From Epiperipatus broadwayi (taxonomy: Eukaryota > Onychophora > Udeonychophora > Euonychophora > Peripatidae): a DNA stretch of 64,000 nucleotides. The position numbers were made by a program, and so were the translations under genes. Every line of letters starts with the position of its first letter. Positions within the stretch are counted from its first letter, which is position 1. Shown here piece by piece: positions 27,157-38,744 of the stretch. Where the stretch lies: contig JAQFVV010000030.1 of assembly GCA_028023455.1 (NCBI GenBank), positions 6,590,501-6,654,500 on the forward strand, in the 5' to 3' direction. The notes beneath the pieces were generated by a model. The model made no database searches and was not told the origin of the DNA. It was given only the letters and a program-made list of their open reading frames with translations.

Positions 27157-27243
27157 GAGGTCAGCGACAGCTGCTTTACAAGCAGTTGTCCCGGGTTAGC
27201 GGGTTCGCTTCCCGGCTGATGCTATGACACATTAGAAAAAAAA
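27157..27243 (+). mobile_element. tRNA-derived SINE, 5'-truncated
   Basis: Starts inside the D arm (GAGGTCAGCGACAGCTG), so the acceptor 5' strand and part of the A box are missing. It is flanked by ATGATATCA (27148-27156 and 27244-27252), so the truncation occurred at insertion. Confidence 0.85.
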
Positions 27244-27475
27244 ATGATATCAATTAATAAACAATGAATTATTTTATGCAATTTAGTATACTTAAAATAA
27301 TTGTTTACATATTTGATTTTTATAATTTATTTGCATTTATTATATAAAAATACACATTTTCCTGAGAATATTTTAATTTGCAATGCAAATGTTCTATAAA
27401 AATCTAGATATTTGAAAAGTGTATATTTTAAAGCTTATAATAATATTTCTTCCCGATTTTATAAACAAAATATTT

Positions 27476-27643
27476 TAAAACAGGCAAAAACTCACTATAC
27501 GTATTGCCACACACAGCAAGCTAGAGTAATCATTAATTACTCTAGCTTGCTGTGTGTAGCAATATGTATAGTGAGTTTTGCATGTTTTAAAACAGTTAAA
27601 CACAAGCATAAGAAGTGGTCGTCATGCGATGTTTATTGGCCTA
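27476..27643 (+). mobile_element. Family A short foldback
   Basis: Inverted copies of CTCACTATACGTATTGC and TAGCTTGCTGTGTGT are joined at ATTAAT, with the family 3' end to the right. Perfect 13-bp repeat AAACAAAATATTT (27463-27475 and 27644-27656). It belongs to the subfamily with 'CAGCAAGCTAGAGTAATC' rather than 'GTGCCAACCAGAGTAATC'. No ribozyme. Confidence 0.87.
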
Positions 27644-27659
27644 AAACAAAATATTTACA

Positions 27660-28565
27660 AGTATCATATTATACACTAGACACATCATAAGTGGTGAATG
27701 TTTAAAAATTATGACTTAACATGAATGTCTTTGTCTTGAAGTGAATCTATATGTGCAAGTTTAGGGTTATGATGTATTTACCACTTACATCAATTTATTT
27801 AACATAAACAATTATTTCATTTATTAATTTTTGATCAAATTAATAGAAAACGAGCATTAACTAAATTATGAATTATGCATATACCAAGTATTGAATTATT
27901 TGTCAATGTATTTATTTGTTATTAATGTTTCTATATTATATTAATTATATTTATGAAAATAAATGTGTTACTCTCTTATTAAAGTTTTTATTTCAGATCA
28001 ACCACTCATTCTTAATTTATAATTTATAAAACATAAGTAATAATTATTATGCTCAAGTGTTTCATAATGCATTATAAATATTAATTCTGCTAAAGTAGTA
28101 ATTAAGATCCCATCTTAGGATTTATATTTCCGATATGTTGGCCATCATGGGTTTATATATGATAAAATGAAGAGTCTAGCATGGTGAATATTATTTAGAT
28201 ATTCTAGAGGACATGACATTCAAGAATTAAAAATATTTCCAAGTCTGGATAAAAAAAGCAATAAATGGTTTTTAAATCCTTTTCATACTCCTTTATAAAT
28301 ATTGTTTTATATAGATTTACGATTCAATATGCTTCATAATACTTGTGTTTTTGTATTACAAGTTAGCTAGATAAAATTAATTAATCCAAAATGTGCTGTG
28401 TATACATTTGATTTAATTTTGTTTTTCAATATTTTATATAAAATTAATTTTCTTACCATTACAATATATACTTGTAATTATATATCCGACCATTTTTATT
28501 GTCATTTAATTGTAAAATATTTTATGTATATCAGTTCAAATACATTTAACGGTTAGTAATAATAA
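27660..28565. other. Unassigned AT-rich sequence
   Basis: No recognisable feature. Confidence 0.4.
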
Positions 28566-28568
28566 CTC

Positions 28569-28893
28569 AATGAGGTCAGTAACACCTGTTTGTTCTCTTA
28601 CTCATATATTACGTTTTTGATCTAATTAAAAAAATTAAAAGACTGAAGTGGAGTTGGACGGGACATATTTCTAGAAGAGATGATAATAGATGGACAATTG
28701 AAATCTTAAACCGGATTTCAAGAGATTGTAAAATACCCCAAAAGAGACCACATGTGAGATGGATGGATGAAATAAGAAAGTTCACAGGGAAGATGTGGAG
28801 AAGAGAAGGTAAAGATCGGAGAAGATGGATTGAACTTGGAGAGACCTTTATCCTGCAGTGGATTGATATGGTTAATGATGATGGTGAATGAAA
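28569..28893 (+). pseudogene. RTE-like LINE 3' fragment with inverted 5' part
   Basis: From 28622 to 28893 the plus strand encodes the RTE tail (RLKWSWTGHISRRDDNRW, 'RPHVRWMDEIRKF', 'LGETFILQWID') followed by a TGATGATGG-type tail. The 49 bp before it (28569-28617) match the immediately upstream part of the same element (coding 'RNVWVREQTGVTDLI') but in reverse orientation. This is the signature of 5' inversion (twin priming) during target-primed reverse transcription. Confidence 0.75.
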
Positions 28894-28899
28894 ATTGAA

Positions 28900-29244
28900 T
28901 TGGTAACTTTTCAATTTGTTATACGTATAGTGAATTTTAAGAAGATACTCTAAGGAATTAGATTTTATTTGTCTGATTCCTATATATCAAAAGTGATTTC
29001 TAGGAGATCAATCAAATACATTCTATTATTAGATCATGTGATTTCAGTTTTCCGATTCAGTTTTTAGTTGATTGCTTGAATAGTTTTGCCATCATTGAAT
29101 TGTAAATAAAATATACACAGAAAATCTCATTAAAACTTTCAATACATACATTTATAAGTCCATAAAAAATTTCTAATTATTATACATATGCACATATATA
29201 TATATATAATGTTTACATAAGCTTATACATTAGCATAAGAGAAA
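28900..29244. other. Unassigned AT-rich sequence
   Basis: No recognisable feature. Confidence 0.4.
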
Positions 29245-29245
29245 G

Positions 29246-29341
29246 TTTTTTTTTTTATGTGTCAAAGCATCGGCCGGGAAGCGAACCCGGGACAACTGCT
29301 TGTAAGGCTGCTGTTCTGACCACTCGGCCACCAATGCTTAA
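29246..29341 (-). mobile_element. tRNA-derived SINE
   Basis: Full-length minus-strand copy, 'TTTGACACATA' subfamily, with an intact acceptor stem and T arm and a small deletion in the anticodon arm. Confidence 0.83.
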
Positions 29342-29344
29342 AAC

Positions 29345-30304
29345 AAGAATATATAAATTACTCTTTCAATTTAAAAATCACGTTTTAAGTATTAAAAATC
29401 TGTCTGTCAAATTTTGTTTTATATAAGAATGAACATTTTCTTGAATTACTATTTAAAATAACATGACCCAGATATTAGGGCTAAACATTAGTTTATTTTT
29501 TTAAAAATGTTATATTTATAGTATTTACAATTTCATTAGTAAATGAGAAGTGGTTAAATGTTTTAAAAATAATAATAGATGAATCACAGTTTAATTATTA
29601 CACAAAAAAATAATGTTTGAGATGATACAATGGTAGAAAAGAAGAAAGAATGGCGCATAAATGTCAAAATAATATATATATATATTTAAATAAAATAAAA
29701 ATAACTGAAAGATATGTTTGGATAAATTTAGTTAACTATAAAAGTTTTACTAAAACGTATGATTATATTATAGTGCAAATTTTTAAGCAACATTACTACT
29801 AAATTAAAAAAAGATGTTTTGAGAGAACAAAAAGTTTTCATTTGTTAGATAATTTTTATTTATAATAAAAATGTACTAAACGCATTCTTATTGTATATTA
29901 AAAGTTATAATTCTAAAACTTATAAAAAGATATATATATATATTTTTGCAATGGTAATTGCGTGAAGATTTTATGTAGTCAATAATTTGATTTGTTTTTC
30001 ATTAAAAATATAAATCCGTCTCTATATTCTACTGACAGAAAAAAATAATATATTATTACACCAATAAAAATAGTAAAACATCTTTTTTTAAAAAAGATCT
30101 TACATGAAAGTGTTTTCATATTAAAAATAAAGATGCAACAAATGCTACGATATAATAAATAAATGGGGTGAGGTGAGGAGGTTGTCAATTGAAAAACGTG
30201 AATTGAAATATATTCTGTAGGGAATTTCAAATTACTCCTATAAAAGAATACAAAATTAATAGTCAAAAATTTATATGAATATTTATTATACTAAAGTTGA
30301 TTAG
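29345..30304. other. Unassigned AT-rich sequence
   Basis: No recognisable feature. Confidence 0.4.
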
Positions 30305-30307
30305 TAA

Positions 30308-30393
30308 ATTTTTTTTTTCATATGTCATAGCATCGGCCGGGACGCGAACCCACAACCGTCTGCAACCAACTACTTGCTTGCAAGGCGGCTGCG
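30308..30393 (-). mobile_element. tRNA-derived SINE, variant, 5'-truncated
   Basis: Shares with 63538-63649 an enlarged variable region (GGTTGCAGACGGTTGT type) and the ending GATGCTATGACATATG before poly-A. The A-box side is missing. Confidence 0.75.
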
Positions 30394-30399
30394 ATATTT

Positions 30400-30995
30400 T
30401 GTTTCAATTAAAACGTTTTCCCCCATTTTGTTTTATGAAGCCTCGTCATATAAGAAAGATATATATAAACAACAAAATTTCCATTTTAAAGTACTGACTC
30501 TAGCTGGAATTTTGGCTCCTATTTAGGTTCCTAAAATGAATAATTAAATAACTGTTGACACGAAGTCTCAATATTATCTTGGCATATTAACGTGAATGTC
30601 AACAGACAAAAGTCACTTTCAACATCTGCCCAAAGCAAAATATGACAAATTGCACGAATCAATTACATAAGTAAGACATTTAGGTAATTACTAGAAATAG
30701 ATATTATTACAAGCTACAAAATGAAAAGAAAAAAGTACACATACAATACAGAACACTTAATATATAATAAAGCAACTAAAAAATTCAAACTAACTATGAC
30801 ATAAACATAATAAACATTTTATTATTGTGTTCTCATAGCAGTAAAATATTTGTTGAGATTACATGTAGTGCTTTCAACAGGTGCGATAGCAAATATCGCC
30901 AGGAAAGCAAAAATATTTTTGTTTGTTTTAACTATTTAAATAATAATAATTCTACTTTTTGTAGCGTAACCATAAAAATGTTATTTATTGCAATT
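30400..30995. other. Unassigned AT-rich sequence
   Basis: No recognisable feature. Confidence 0.4.
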
Positions 30996-30999
30996 AGTA

Positions 31000-31395
31000 A
31001 TATATGAGGGATTCGAACTCAGACTTCACACGACCCTCAACTATCCATGCTATCTCATAATGCTGACCCACCTGATTACACACATAGTGAAGAGATCCAA
31101 TATACGTATTTCACGATAAACCAGCACTCATCAGTTGGTCCAGATTACTATCTCCACACAAATATTCAATCAGTGATAAGCTTTATATTAAGATAGCCAA
31201 TCTTCATACTTTAATGGACAGGCTACAAACTATTCCAACACACAACTCTTCAGCCATCCATTTCATTGAAAGTCTGATGATGGAATGTTCAAAGCTCACA
31301 TTAGTGCCAAGGTTGTTATCCTACCCATGTTGATGTTTAGTCATTCTGACCCCTCATGTACTGGAGAATAATCCATTTTACATACATTTGCCAGG
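31000..31395 (-). mobile_element. Family K element, single orientation
   Basis: On the minus strand the order is: GATGATGGAATGTTCAAAG complement block (near 31275), TATTAAGATAGCC (near 31185), the hammerhead, TATGAGATAGCATGGATAG, and a B-box-like GAGTTCGAATCCC near 31009-31021. It is the copy with the best-preserved TTCGAATCC. No target duplication was identified. Confidence 0.65.
31093..31152 (-). ncRNA. Hammerhead ribozyme, type I, family K copy 2
   Basis: Minus strand: GATAGTAATCTGGACCAA, core CTGATGA (31128-31134), stem II with TGCT and a mutated partner, GAAA (31109-31112), palindromic stem III TACGTA, then U-A, then TTGGATC. Stem I is ACCAA/TTGGA plus an outer helix after a small bulge. 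Core bases are intact. Confidence 0.75.
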
Positions 31396-31399
31396 GATG

Positions 31400-31915
31400 G
31401 GCAGACCTTTAATGCACTGTATTTCGATGTGTAATTAATAATGTAAAAAAAAACGTTCTTTACAATTGACAGAATTAAGTTTTATTATTATTCCATTGAG
31501 AATGAAATCTGGAACCTTTAGTTCAAACTCCCTATTCTATTACACACATAATTTGTTTATTTATAATACTAATAATATAGTTTTATTTAAATAAAATGTT
31601 TAACAAAAATGTGTGTTACTAATTAATTAGAGAAATGTTTATTTTGAAAAAAAGAATCCATTCAAATGTATGAGGTTGAACACAATATTTGTCATACTGA
31701 CTTAAAGAAATGATATTTCATAATATTATATACTAGAAATTGCATTTTAAGAAATGTCTACTGTGGTTGAAATCAAAAACGTTATTAGAATAAATGTTTT
31801 TTTTATTTATTCACATATATACCTTTTTCAATTTTTGCTGGCTTAGCTAGTAAATACAGAGTTTAGTAAGCCTGAAGATTTGAAATACAGGCACTCTTAT
31901 ACCTGGAACTTAATA
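31400..31915. other. Unassigned AT-rich sequence
   Basis: No recognisable feature. Confidence 0.4.
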
Positions 31916-31919
31916 GTAA

Positions 31920-32240
31920 ATATAAGAATTTGAACTTAGACTTTCAAGCAACCTTCAACTATCCACACTATCTCATACAACTGATACACATGACCACACA
32001 CATGTAGAAAAGATAAATAATCTCCAATATATGTATTTTGTGCTGAACCAGCACTCATCAGTTGGTCTAGATTACCATCTCCCACACATATATACAATCA
32101 GTGCTCAGTTTATATTAAGATAGAAAATCTTTATACTTTAATGGACAAGCTTCAATCTACTCCAACCTCCAACTCTGTGTACCAGTAGTATGAGATAGTT
32201 GAAGGTTGCTTGAAAATCTGAGTTCATATCCCTGTATGTA
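31920..32240. mobile_element. Family K foldback element
   Basis: The left part is a K unit on the minus strand from its TATCCACACTATCTCATAC end to TTCAATCTACTCC. The right 75 bp are the inverted K end (GTATGAGATAGTTGAAGG, then GAGTTCATATCCC). The hammerhead at about 32028-32078 has a perfect stem II (GTGCT/AGCAC) and CTGATGA, but GAAA is replaced by AAAA (G12 lost). Confidence 0.7.
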
Positions 32241-32398
32241 AACCTTAAGATATAATCAAATCTCTGTATTGATTTTAATTTTTAGTTTTGATAAAGATAA
32301 CTAAACTCTAAGCTACAAAGACTTTAGAGATAATATTTGATTATTGTCAGTGTATACATATATATGTAATATTGATACATTTCATAATTTAGTATTTA

Positions 32399-32713
32399 AA
32401 CAAGACAAAACTCTCCATACAGTAGTGCCATCCTGTGCCAACCAGAGTCATCAATGGATGCCAGAAGGCTTGTGCATAAAATCCATATCTAGTGCCTACT
32501 CATCCAATATCCCCAGACTAGTTTCTGCCTTGTGGCCTTCATCAGTGAGGAGCCTTGTATCTGAGATCACTGCACCTAGTTCTCAGGATCTAATGCAACC
32601 CTCTAGCAGCCACTTTTATCTCTACCTAACTACAAAATTATGAGAATGAAATTGAAAACAATAATATTTTCAATCTAAGCTCAATAGCTTATATAGAGAT
32701 GGTGATCATGTGA
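32399..32713. mobile_element. Family A element with hammerhead, inverted 5' part
   Basis: Most of the element (32399-32695) is an A unit on the minus strand, while the last 18 bp carry the family 3' end (GGTGATCATGTG) on the plus strand. It is flanked by a perfect 13-bp repeat AATTTAGTATTTA (32386-32398 and 32714-32726). One intact hammerhead lies at 32502-32560. Confidence 0.85.
32502..32560 (-). ncRNA. Hammerhead ribozyme, type I, family A
   Basis: Minus strand: outer stem I strand ATACAA, loop, inner TCCTCA, core CTGATGA (32539-32545), stem II AGGCCACAAGGCA, GAAA (32522-32525), palindromic stem III CTAG, TC, then TGGGGA-TA-TTGGAT. Stem I pairs 6 bp, internal loop, 6 bp with one mismatch. 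The base pair next to the core in stem II is A opposite A, unlike the usual G-C. Confidence 0.78.
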
Positions 32714-32729
32714 AATTTAGTATTTAGTT

Positions 32730-33360
32730 CACCATTTGAGTTTAAATTGGACTGGTTACACTTTGAATTTTTTAAAGTTTCAAACAGATTGAAGATTTTT
32801 CTCTCAGATAGTCTAGTCACATGACACAATGTCAATTAATGAATAGCTAGTTTTTCTTAGCCAAATGATAAAAATAAACCATTGCAGAGGCTTATCCTAT
32901 AGTGGAAAATTTGAAGACTTTTATTTTTAGCATATATATAATCTTATAATCAGCTTCTTAGAGATTCAAGTCATATTTGAGCACTAATGGTCATGCACAA
33001 AAGTTTCACCCAAGACCAAACTCATTTATATTTTACATTTATCAAATAGGAATTATTGTCAGTTGTAGTTCCTTTGTATGCCACCCTTTAACAGAATATA
33101 TTCTATATGTCAATATTTAGAGCTATATCATAAACTTTATTTAGACTTTTGTATCATTGACTGATGGGCAAGACAAGTAATAATGTTAATATTACTAACA
33201 TAGCAGATACATCCAAATAAATATATAAAACATAATCCAGTTTTTAAAGTATTAATATCAAAATATGAAGATGTCATTGACTCAACTAACTAATACTTAA
33301 AAGTGGATATACTAAAAAATATCATTATATAAAAAAATTAACATAATTAATATAATTATG
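32730..33360. other. Unassigned AT-rich sequence
   Basis: No recognisable feature. Confidence 0.4.
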
Positions 33361-33366
33361 GATAAC

Positions 33367-33525
33367 AGAAAGAGGCCACATATGAGGTGGATGGATGAAA
33401 TAAGAAAGTGTGCAGGAGTGATGTGGAGAAGAGAAGCTAAAGATCGGAGAAGATGGATTGAACTTGGAGAGATCTTCATCCTGCAGTGGATTGATTATGG
33501 TTGATGATGATGATGATGAACAATA
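33367..33525 (+). pseudogene. RTE-like LINE, short 3' fragment
   Basis: Codes for 'RPHMRWMDEIRKCAGVMWR' and 'ELGEIFILQWIDYG', then stop and a (TGATGA)n tail. Severely 5'-truncated. Confidence 0.85.
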
Positions 33526-33529
33526 TATT

Positions 33530-33990
33530 TGTGAATAATATCCTATTAATAAATGTACTTACTTCATTTATTAATTATATTACAAAGAGGAATTTAAAAG
33601 ATAATGAAAAGCAAACATTTGGAACAACATATATTTTGTACAGAAAGTAGCTTTATTATTAATAATTTGCTAAAATGGGCTGATATTTATTGGATATATG
33701 ATTGATAGTTTGGAACCTGCCACATGAAAAGAATGGATTTGAGGAATGCCATGAGTTGTTCTGAATTAGTTCATTTAGGTCCAGTGGTAATAAGACAGAA
33801 AATAATCATATCATACTGAAATAAACATTCAAGTGAAATAAACGTGTATATATTTTAAAAAGTCTGTCTTCTGATATCATTATTTATATATAAAAATAAC
33901 TATTAGTGTTAATAAAAATATTTATAAAATATATATCATTTAAAAAAAAAATTGAATGATTTTGGATATTTTTATCAAAGTAAAGCAAAT
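33530..33990. other. Unassigned AT-rich sequence
   Basis: No recognisable feature. Confidence 0.4.
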
Positions 33991-34001
33991 TGATTTAATA
34001 C

Positions 34002-34140
34002 TTTTTTTTTTCATATGTCAAATGCATTGACCGGGAAGCGAACCCGGGCCAGCTGCTTGGAAGGCACTAGACCATCAACGCTTGATGATTTAATACTTGG
34101 AAGGCAGCTATGCTAACCACTAGGCCATCAATGCTTGACG
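34002..34140 (-). mobile_element. tRNA-derived SINE with duplicated 5' half
   Basis: A minus-strand SINE is followed by a second partial copy of its anticodon and D arms (GGAAGGCAGCTATGCTAACC). The run GATTTAATACT occurs at both 33992 and about 34087, between the two parts, and is probably the target duplication of the first insertion. Confidence 0.7.
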
Positions 34141-34144
34141 ATTG

Positions 34145-35025
34145 ATACTTTTTATGAAGTGTAATGAGAGAAATGAATAAACATAAAATTATTACCTTAT
34201 CTGATTATAGCTCACTGATAATGATTATAAATGTGAAATTGACACTAGATGAATCATTATCTTACATAAAAATATTATTTTTTACTTTTATACCTACGTA
34301 CTTAAAAAATAAATTAGTATACTACCCCCCCCCCCCATGAAATAATCTTTGCAAAATGAATTATTTACATATATATATTTTTCTAGGATTTGTCTGCAAA
34401 TTTTTAACATTCAAAACTATATTATCCAATCCATTAGATTAAACTAGAGTATATATTTTTAAAAAAGAAAAATAAATAGGTCAGGTTATAACTTCAACAC
34501 TTAACTTCACAAAAATAAGATTTCTGTCTGGAAAATTTAAAGTTTAGCTTATTTAAAACTTTTAAAATGAAATGTTTTATGTGTATTAACAGATTACTTA
34601 AGATAAAAAAAAAAATTACCTGAAAGTTTTCCATGACTTATATAAAATGTTACATTAAGAAAAATAATACATCTTAAGCCTGTGGTTCTAATTATTTAAA
34701 ATAATTACGTTGTCTGCCTTCATATTATTGATTTATCCCAATGCATTAAAAGTTTTTGAAAGAGATGGTTTCTTATATTTGCTTTTCAAATTAAAACCTT
34801 TCAAAACCTTTTACAATAACGTGGGTATGTTTGAAATATATATTTTACTTTTAATACTTATTTATGTGATCAATCATATAGTATTGTTTATTGATTAATT
34901 TTGTTGAGAAAATTATACTTTTATAGTTTATGTAATAGATTACATTGTTTTAAATAAAAAGAATATCTATTAAGAATCATTTACATCCTAATTACTAGTA
35001 GCAGTAATAGTAATAGTAATAATAA
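34145..35025. other. Unassigned AT-rich sequence
   Basis: No recognisable feature; a 13-base C run lies near 34326. Confidence 0.4.
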
Positions 35026-35041
35026 CAGTATTGTTATTATT

Positions 35042-35427
35042 AAAACAGGCAAAAAACTCTGTACATATTGCCACTCAGTGCAAGCCCGAGTAATCAGTGG
35101 ATGTTAGAAGGCTTGTGCCTAAAATCCCCATCTAATGCTTACTCATCCAATATTCCCAGACTAGTTTCCAGCTTGTGGCCTTCTTCAGTGAGGAGCCTTG
35201 GATCTGAGAGCACTGTACCTCAGATCCAAGGCTCCTCACTGACAAAGACCACAAATTGAAAACTGGTCTGAGAATATTGGATGAGAAGGCACTAGATGTG
35301 GATTTTATGCCCAAGCCTTCTGGAATCCATTGATTACTCTGGCTTGCACTGAGTGGCAATACATATGGAGAGTTTTGCCTGTTTTAATAACAGTTAAGAG
35401 CAAGCACAAGAAATGGTGATCATGTGA
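35042..35427 (+). mobile_element. Family A palindromic element
   Basis: Two A units head to head with arms of about 170 bp and a short junction near 35215-35220. Each arm contains a ribozyme region. The right side continues to the family 3' end (GATCATGTGA). A perfect 13-bp repeat TATTGTTATTATT flanks it (35029-35041 and 35428-35440). The left-arm ribozyme has an intact core; the right-arm one reads CTGACAA and is degenerate. Confidence 0.88.
35145..35203 (-). ncRNA. Hammerhead ribozyme, type I, family A
   Basis: Core CTGAAGA (35182-35188), stem II AGGCCACAAGCTG, GAAA, CTAG, TC, then TGGGAA-TA-TTGGAT pairing with ATCCAA-GGC-TCCTCA. Core bases are intact; stem II has a changed closing base. 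Confidence 0.72.
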
Positions 35428-35581
35428 TATTGTTATTATTGCTATTGTTATCCTTAAAAGAGTGCTATTTAGAGAGTTAACATTTGTACATTCTAGAGAT
35501 AGTACAGAATATATTTATGAATAAAAATGTGATTTTAAAATGAGATAGAATATTAGTGTTAATGTAAGCATAAAATAAAAT

Positions 35582-35677
35582 ATTGGTGGTCGAGAGGTCA
35601 GTGACGGCTGCTTTACAAGCAGTTGTCCCAGGTTAGCGGGTTCACTTCCCGGCTGATGCTATGACACATGAGAAAAA
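35582..35677 (+). mobile_element. tRNA-derived SINE
   Basis: 'TATGACACATG' subfamily, starting at ATTGGTGGTCGAGAGGTC. Flanked by AAAATAAAAT (35572-35581 and 35678-35687), although this low-complexity repeat is weak evidence. Confidence 0.82.
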
Positions 35678-35689
35678 AAAATAAAATAG

Positions 35690-36200
35690 ATGAACAAATA
35701 TCAGAAAACATAAGATAAATATATAAAATTATAAAAGTAGCATAAGATTTTTTTACATTATGTTGAATTATTAAAAGAAAAAAAGCCCTTGTAATTTATT
35801 TTTGTTATGGATTCTCAATAGATGTATAATTTTTATATGCCATGATGATTGTATGGTAAATAAAAATTATCACCATAACATAATTCATTAATAATTGTTA
35901 CTTATATTTATAAATTTTTTATATCCCATTGATTTGATTAAATATAGGATAAATGAAAATGATCTTCTTAACATAATTCACTAATAATTATTATTAACAT
36001 TTATAACTAAATTCGTCAGCAATATGGTATCAATAGATTTCATAATTTTTCAGTATGTTGACGTTTATATATATATAATATCAATATGAAACACAGGTAT
36101 TTCATAAAAAAACTAGTGTTAATTGGAAAATAATAAAACTATCTTTAAATAGGCCACTTCAGGGTAAAGGCCTCACCAATAGCCCCTCATAGAGTAATAG
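35690..36200. other. Unassigned AT-rich sequence
   Basis: No recognisable feature. Confidence 0.4.
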
Positions 36201-36218
36201 TGCAGTACATCCTAATTG

Positions 36219-36553
36219 AACCATTAAACATCACATGATTATCATCTCTTATGCTAGCACATAACTGTTATTAAACATGCAAAACTCTCCATACAGTAGT
36301 GCCACCCTGTGCCAACCAGAGTAATCAATGGATGCCAGAAGGCTTGTGCATAAAATCCCCAGCTAATGCTTACTCATCCAATATCCCCAGACTAGTTTCT
36401 GGCTTGTGGCTGTTGTCAGTGAGGAGCCTTGGATCTGAGAGCACTACACCTAGATCTTAGATGGGGATTTTATGCACAAGCCTCCTGGCATCCATTGATT
36501 ACTCTGGTTGGCACAGGGTGGCACTACTGTATGGAGGGTTTTGCCTGTTTAAT
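36219..36553 (-). mobile_element. Family A foldback element
   Basis: The left arm starts with the 3' end of the family read on the minus strand (TTAATGGTT complement, CATCACATGAT) and includes a ribozyme region at 36377-36435 whose core is CTGACAA (G8 lost). The right arm repeats only the part downstream of the ribozyme. Perfect 13-bp repeat TACATCCTAATTG (36206-36218 and 36554-36566). Confidence 0.87.
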
Positions 36554-36569
36554 TACATCCTAATTGCTT

Positions 36570-37385
36570 AACTACATAGTAATGTATATATATAATGCTA
36601 ATTCCACAAGGTGTTAAAATGGATAAAAAACAGTTCCTACCTTGCATGAGAGTGATGTAGTGAAAATTACACTACAGAAATATTATTCATTAAGTGGATA
36701 AATGACTAATGAAAATTATTAATATACTTCTAATTAATAATTATTTCAAATAAATATTAAATAACAGATAATGGCTAGTTTTAATATTTTTCCATTGTTG
36801 CTTTCCATTTAGCTATAAATGATTAAATATTCATTTGAATGAGAAATGAATTGGATATAATATAACTACATAAAAAAAACTTGAGCCTATTTATAATCTG
36901 AAAAAAAATTCAAGTTTTAACTGGGCTGTATTCAAACTACTGGTCATAGACATGATCTAGAAGCTGGATGACCTAACTTCTGCAGAAAAAGTCTTTATTA
37001 TGTAAATAATAAAATATTCAAAGTAATATTTGATAAATTTAGTATATTCAAAGACAATATATTTATACACACACAACTACTTAAAAAATGTTTTCAAAAA
37101 ACAAAAATTAACTACTGATATTTCACTAAAGTATAAAATAAATTAAACCAGACTTTAAAAAAATAAATGAAAATACAAACAAAAGTTCCATCACAAAAAA
37201 GCAAAAAATAGAGAGAAAATCTTTAAAAATGGCCAAATTGAAGCTTAAAGTAATTTTGATAAAAGATGTAAAAATGAAAAATGTATATATTAAAACAGAC
37301 ACACTGTTTCATGTATATGTTTAGAAGATCCCCCTCCTCCAAATTAAAATGACATAGGTTAAAGCCAACTCAGACTAATATTTTA
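36570..37385. other. Unassigned AT-rich sequence
   Basis: No recognisable feature. Confidence 0.4.
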
Positions 37386-37387
37386 AA

Positions 37388-37495
37388 GAAGATTAATAAT
37401 ATTTTAAGGAAGACTAATAATATTTTAAGGAAGATTAATAATATTTTAAGGAAGATTAATAATATTTTAAGGAAGACTAATAATACAGATAAAAA
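37388..37495. repeat. 21-bp minisatellite, about five copies
   Basis: Unit AAGAYTAATAATATTTTAAGG, nearly perfect. Confidence 0.9.
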
Positions 37496-37499
37496 GTAA

Positions 37500-38250
37500 T
37501 GAAATTTGACCACAATTAAAATGATAATTTCAAACATGTTTGAGAAAAAAATTATAATTTTTTTTATTTTTATTAAAACTACTAAGTTAAAAGGTACTTA
37601 AATAAAATCAGATTGAAGAAGGCTTATAAGTCAGAATAGCTGTAGTATAATAATTAAAGGTGTCAAGTCACCATGCCACAGGCAAGAAAAATTAAGATTC
37701 GAAAACACATCTAAGCAGATAATTGAAAATAGTCACTAATTAAAAGTCTGTTTCTGCCAAAGAGAAAATGTCCAATGATCTAGGAGATTAAAAAACACAG
37801 ACAAGGATGAAAAAGCATTGCCACAAATGGGATCAAAAGGGAATGTAAGGTGAATCCATTTGTCAGAGAGAAAAAAATATAAATAGGCTGCAAAATCATT
37901 AGAAATTGATTAATTGAATCAGAGATACAAGATTCATGAATTGACACAAGATTTAGCTACCAGACTACTAGAAAAGTGATTTAATGGAATCATCAAACAA
38001 CCTAATGAAAAATCATCCTAATATGATCTTCAGCTAGACTGCTTGTTGTCTCTCTATCTGCAAAATCTCCAAGACTTACCTAAAAGTTTCAATGTGCCAT
38101 TCAGCTTCAAGACAGACCCCTAGTTATTTAGAAAAGTAGTTATAAATGAATACATGAATTTAGAGGTAAGCAATTAGAAATGATTCAATTACAATAAAAT
38201 ATGAATTAAAATTATAGCTATCAATTTTTATAAAACAAAAGACAAAAAAA
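37500..38250. other. Unassigned AT-rich sequence
   Basis: No recognisable feature. Confidence 0.4.
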
Positions 38251-38267
38251 TTATATTATTAGTTTAG

Positions 38268-38502
38268 TAATATTTACTGAGGCTATAACCTCGACAATAT
38301 GTGTATAACATGCGATAGTAGGGACCTCTACAGGTGTTTTAACCACAAGCTTGTGCTCTGGAAGGAAAGCAAGCTTATGGTTAAAACACCTGTAGAGGTC
38401 CCTACTATCGCATGTTATACACATATTGTCGAGGTTATAGCCTCAGTAAATATTACTTACATAATCAATGTGCGTTTAATAAATTTATAATTACAACTTT
38501 AA
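38268..38502 (+). mobile_element. Family L palindromic element
   Basis: Arms of about 75 bp (38279-38353 and 38369-38444) are almost perfectly inverted and carry GATAGTAGGGACCTCTACAG. The right side continues to the L terminus TAAATTTATAATTACA. Flanked by ATTATTAGTTTAG (38255-38267 and 38503-38515). No CTGANGA/GAAA core is present. Confidence 0.88.
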
Positions 38503-38744
38503 ATTATTAGTTTAGGAAAATTATTTAAACATGCCTAAAATTTCTCAATATGTGTGTGTTTTTTGAAGTAATAATGTTTTACCTATCAGTTTTTAATTCT
38601 GTCAAAAGTTGATAGTTTTTTATTTTTCTTTAAAATAAAAATAAAAAAGAAGAGAAAAAACAATAAAATAATAAAAGTTGTGAATTAACTCCAAACACAT
38701 GCATGTGTATATGTGATATAGAAATGTCAATTGCATTATATGTT

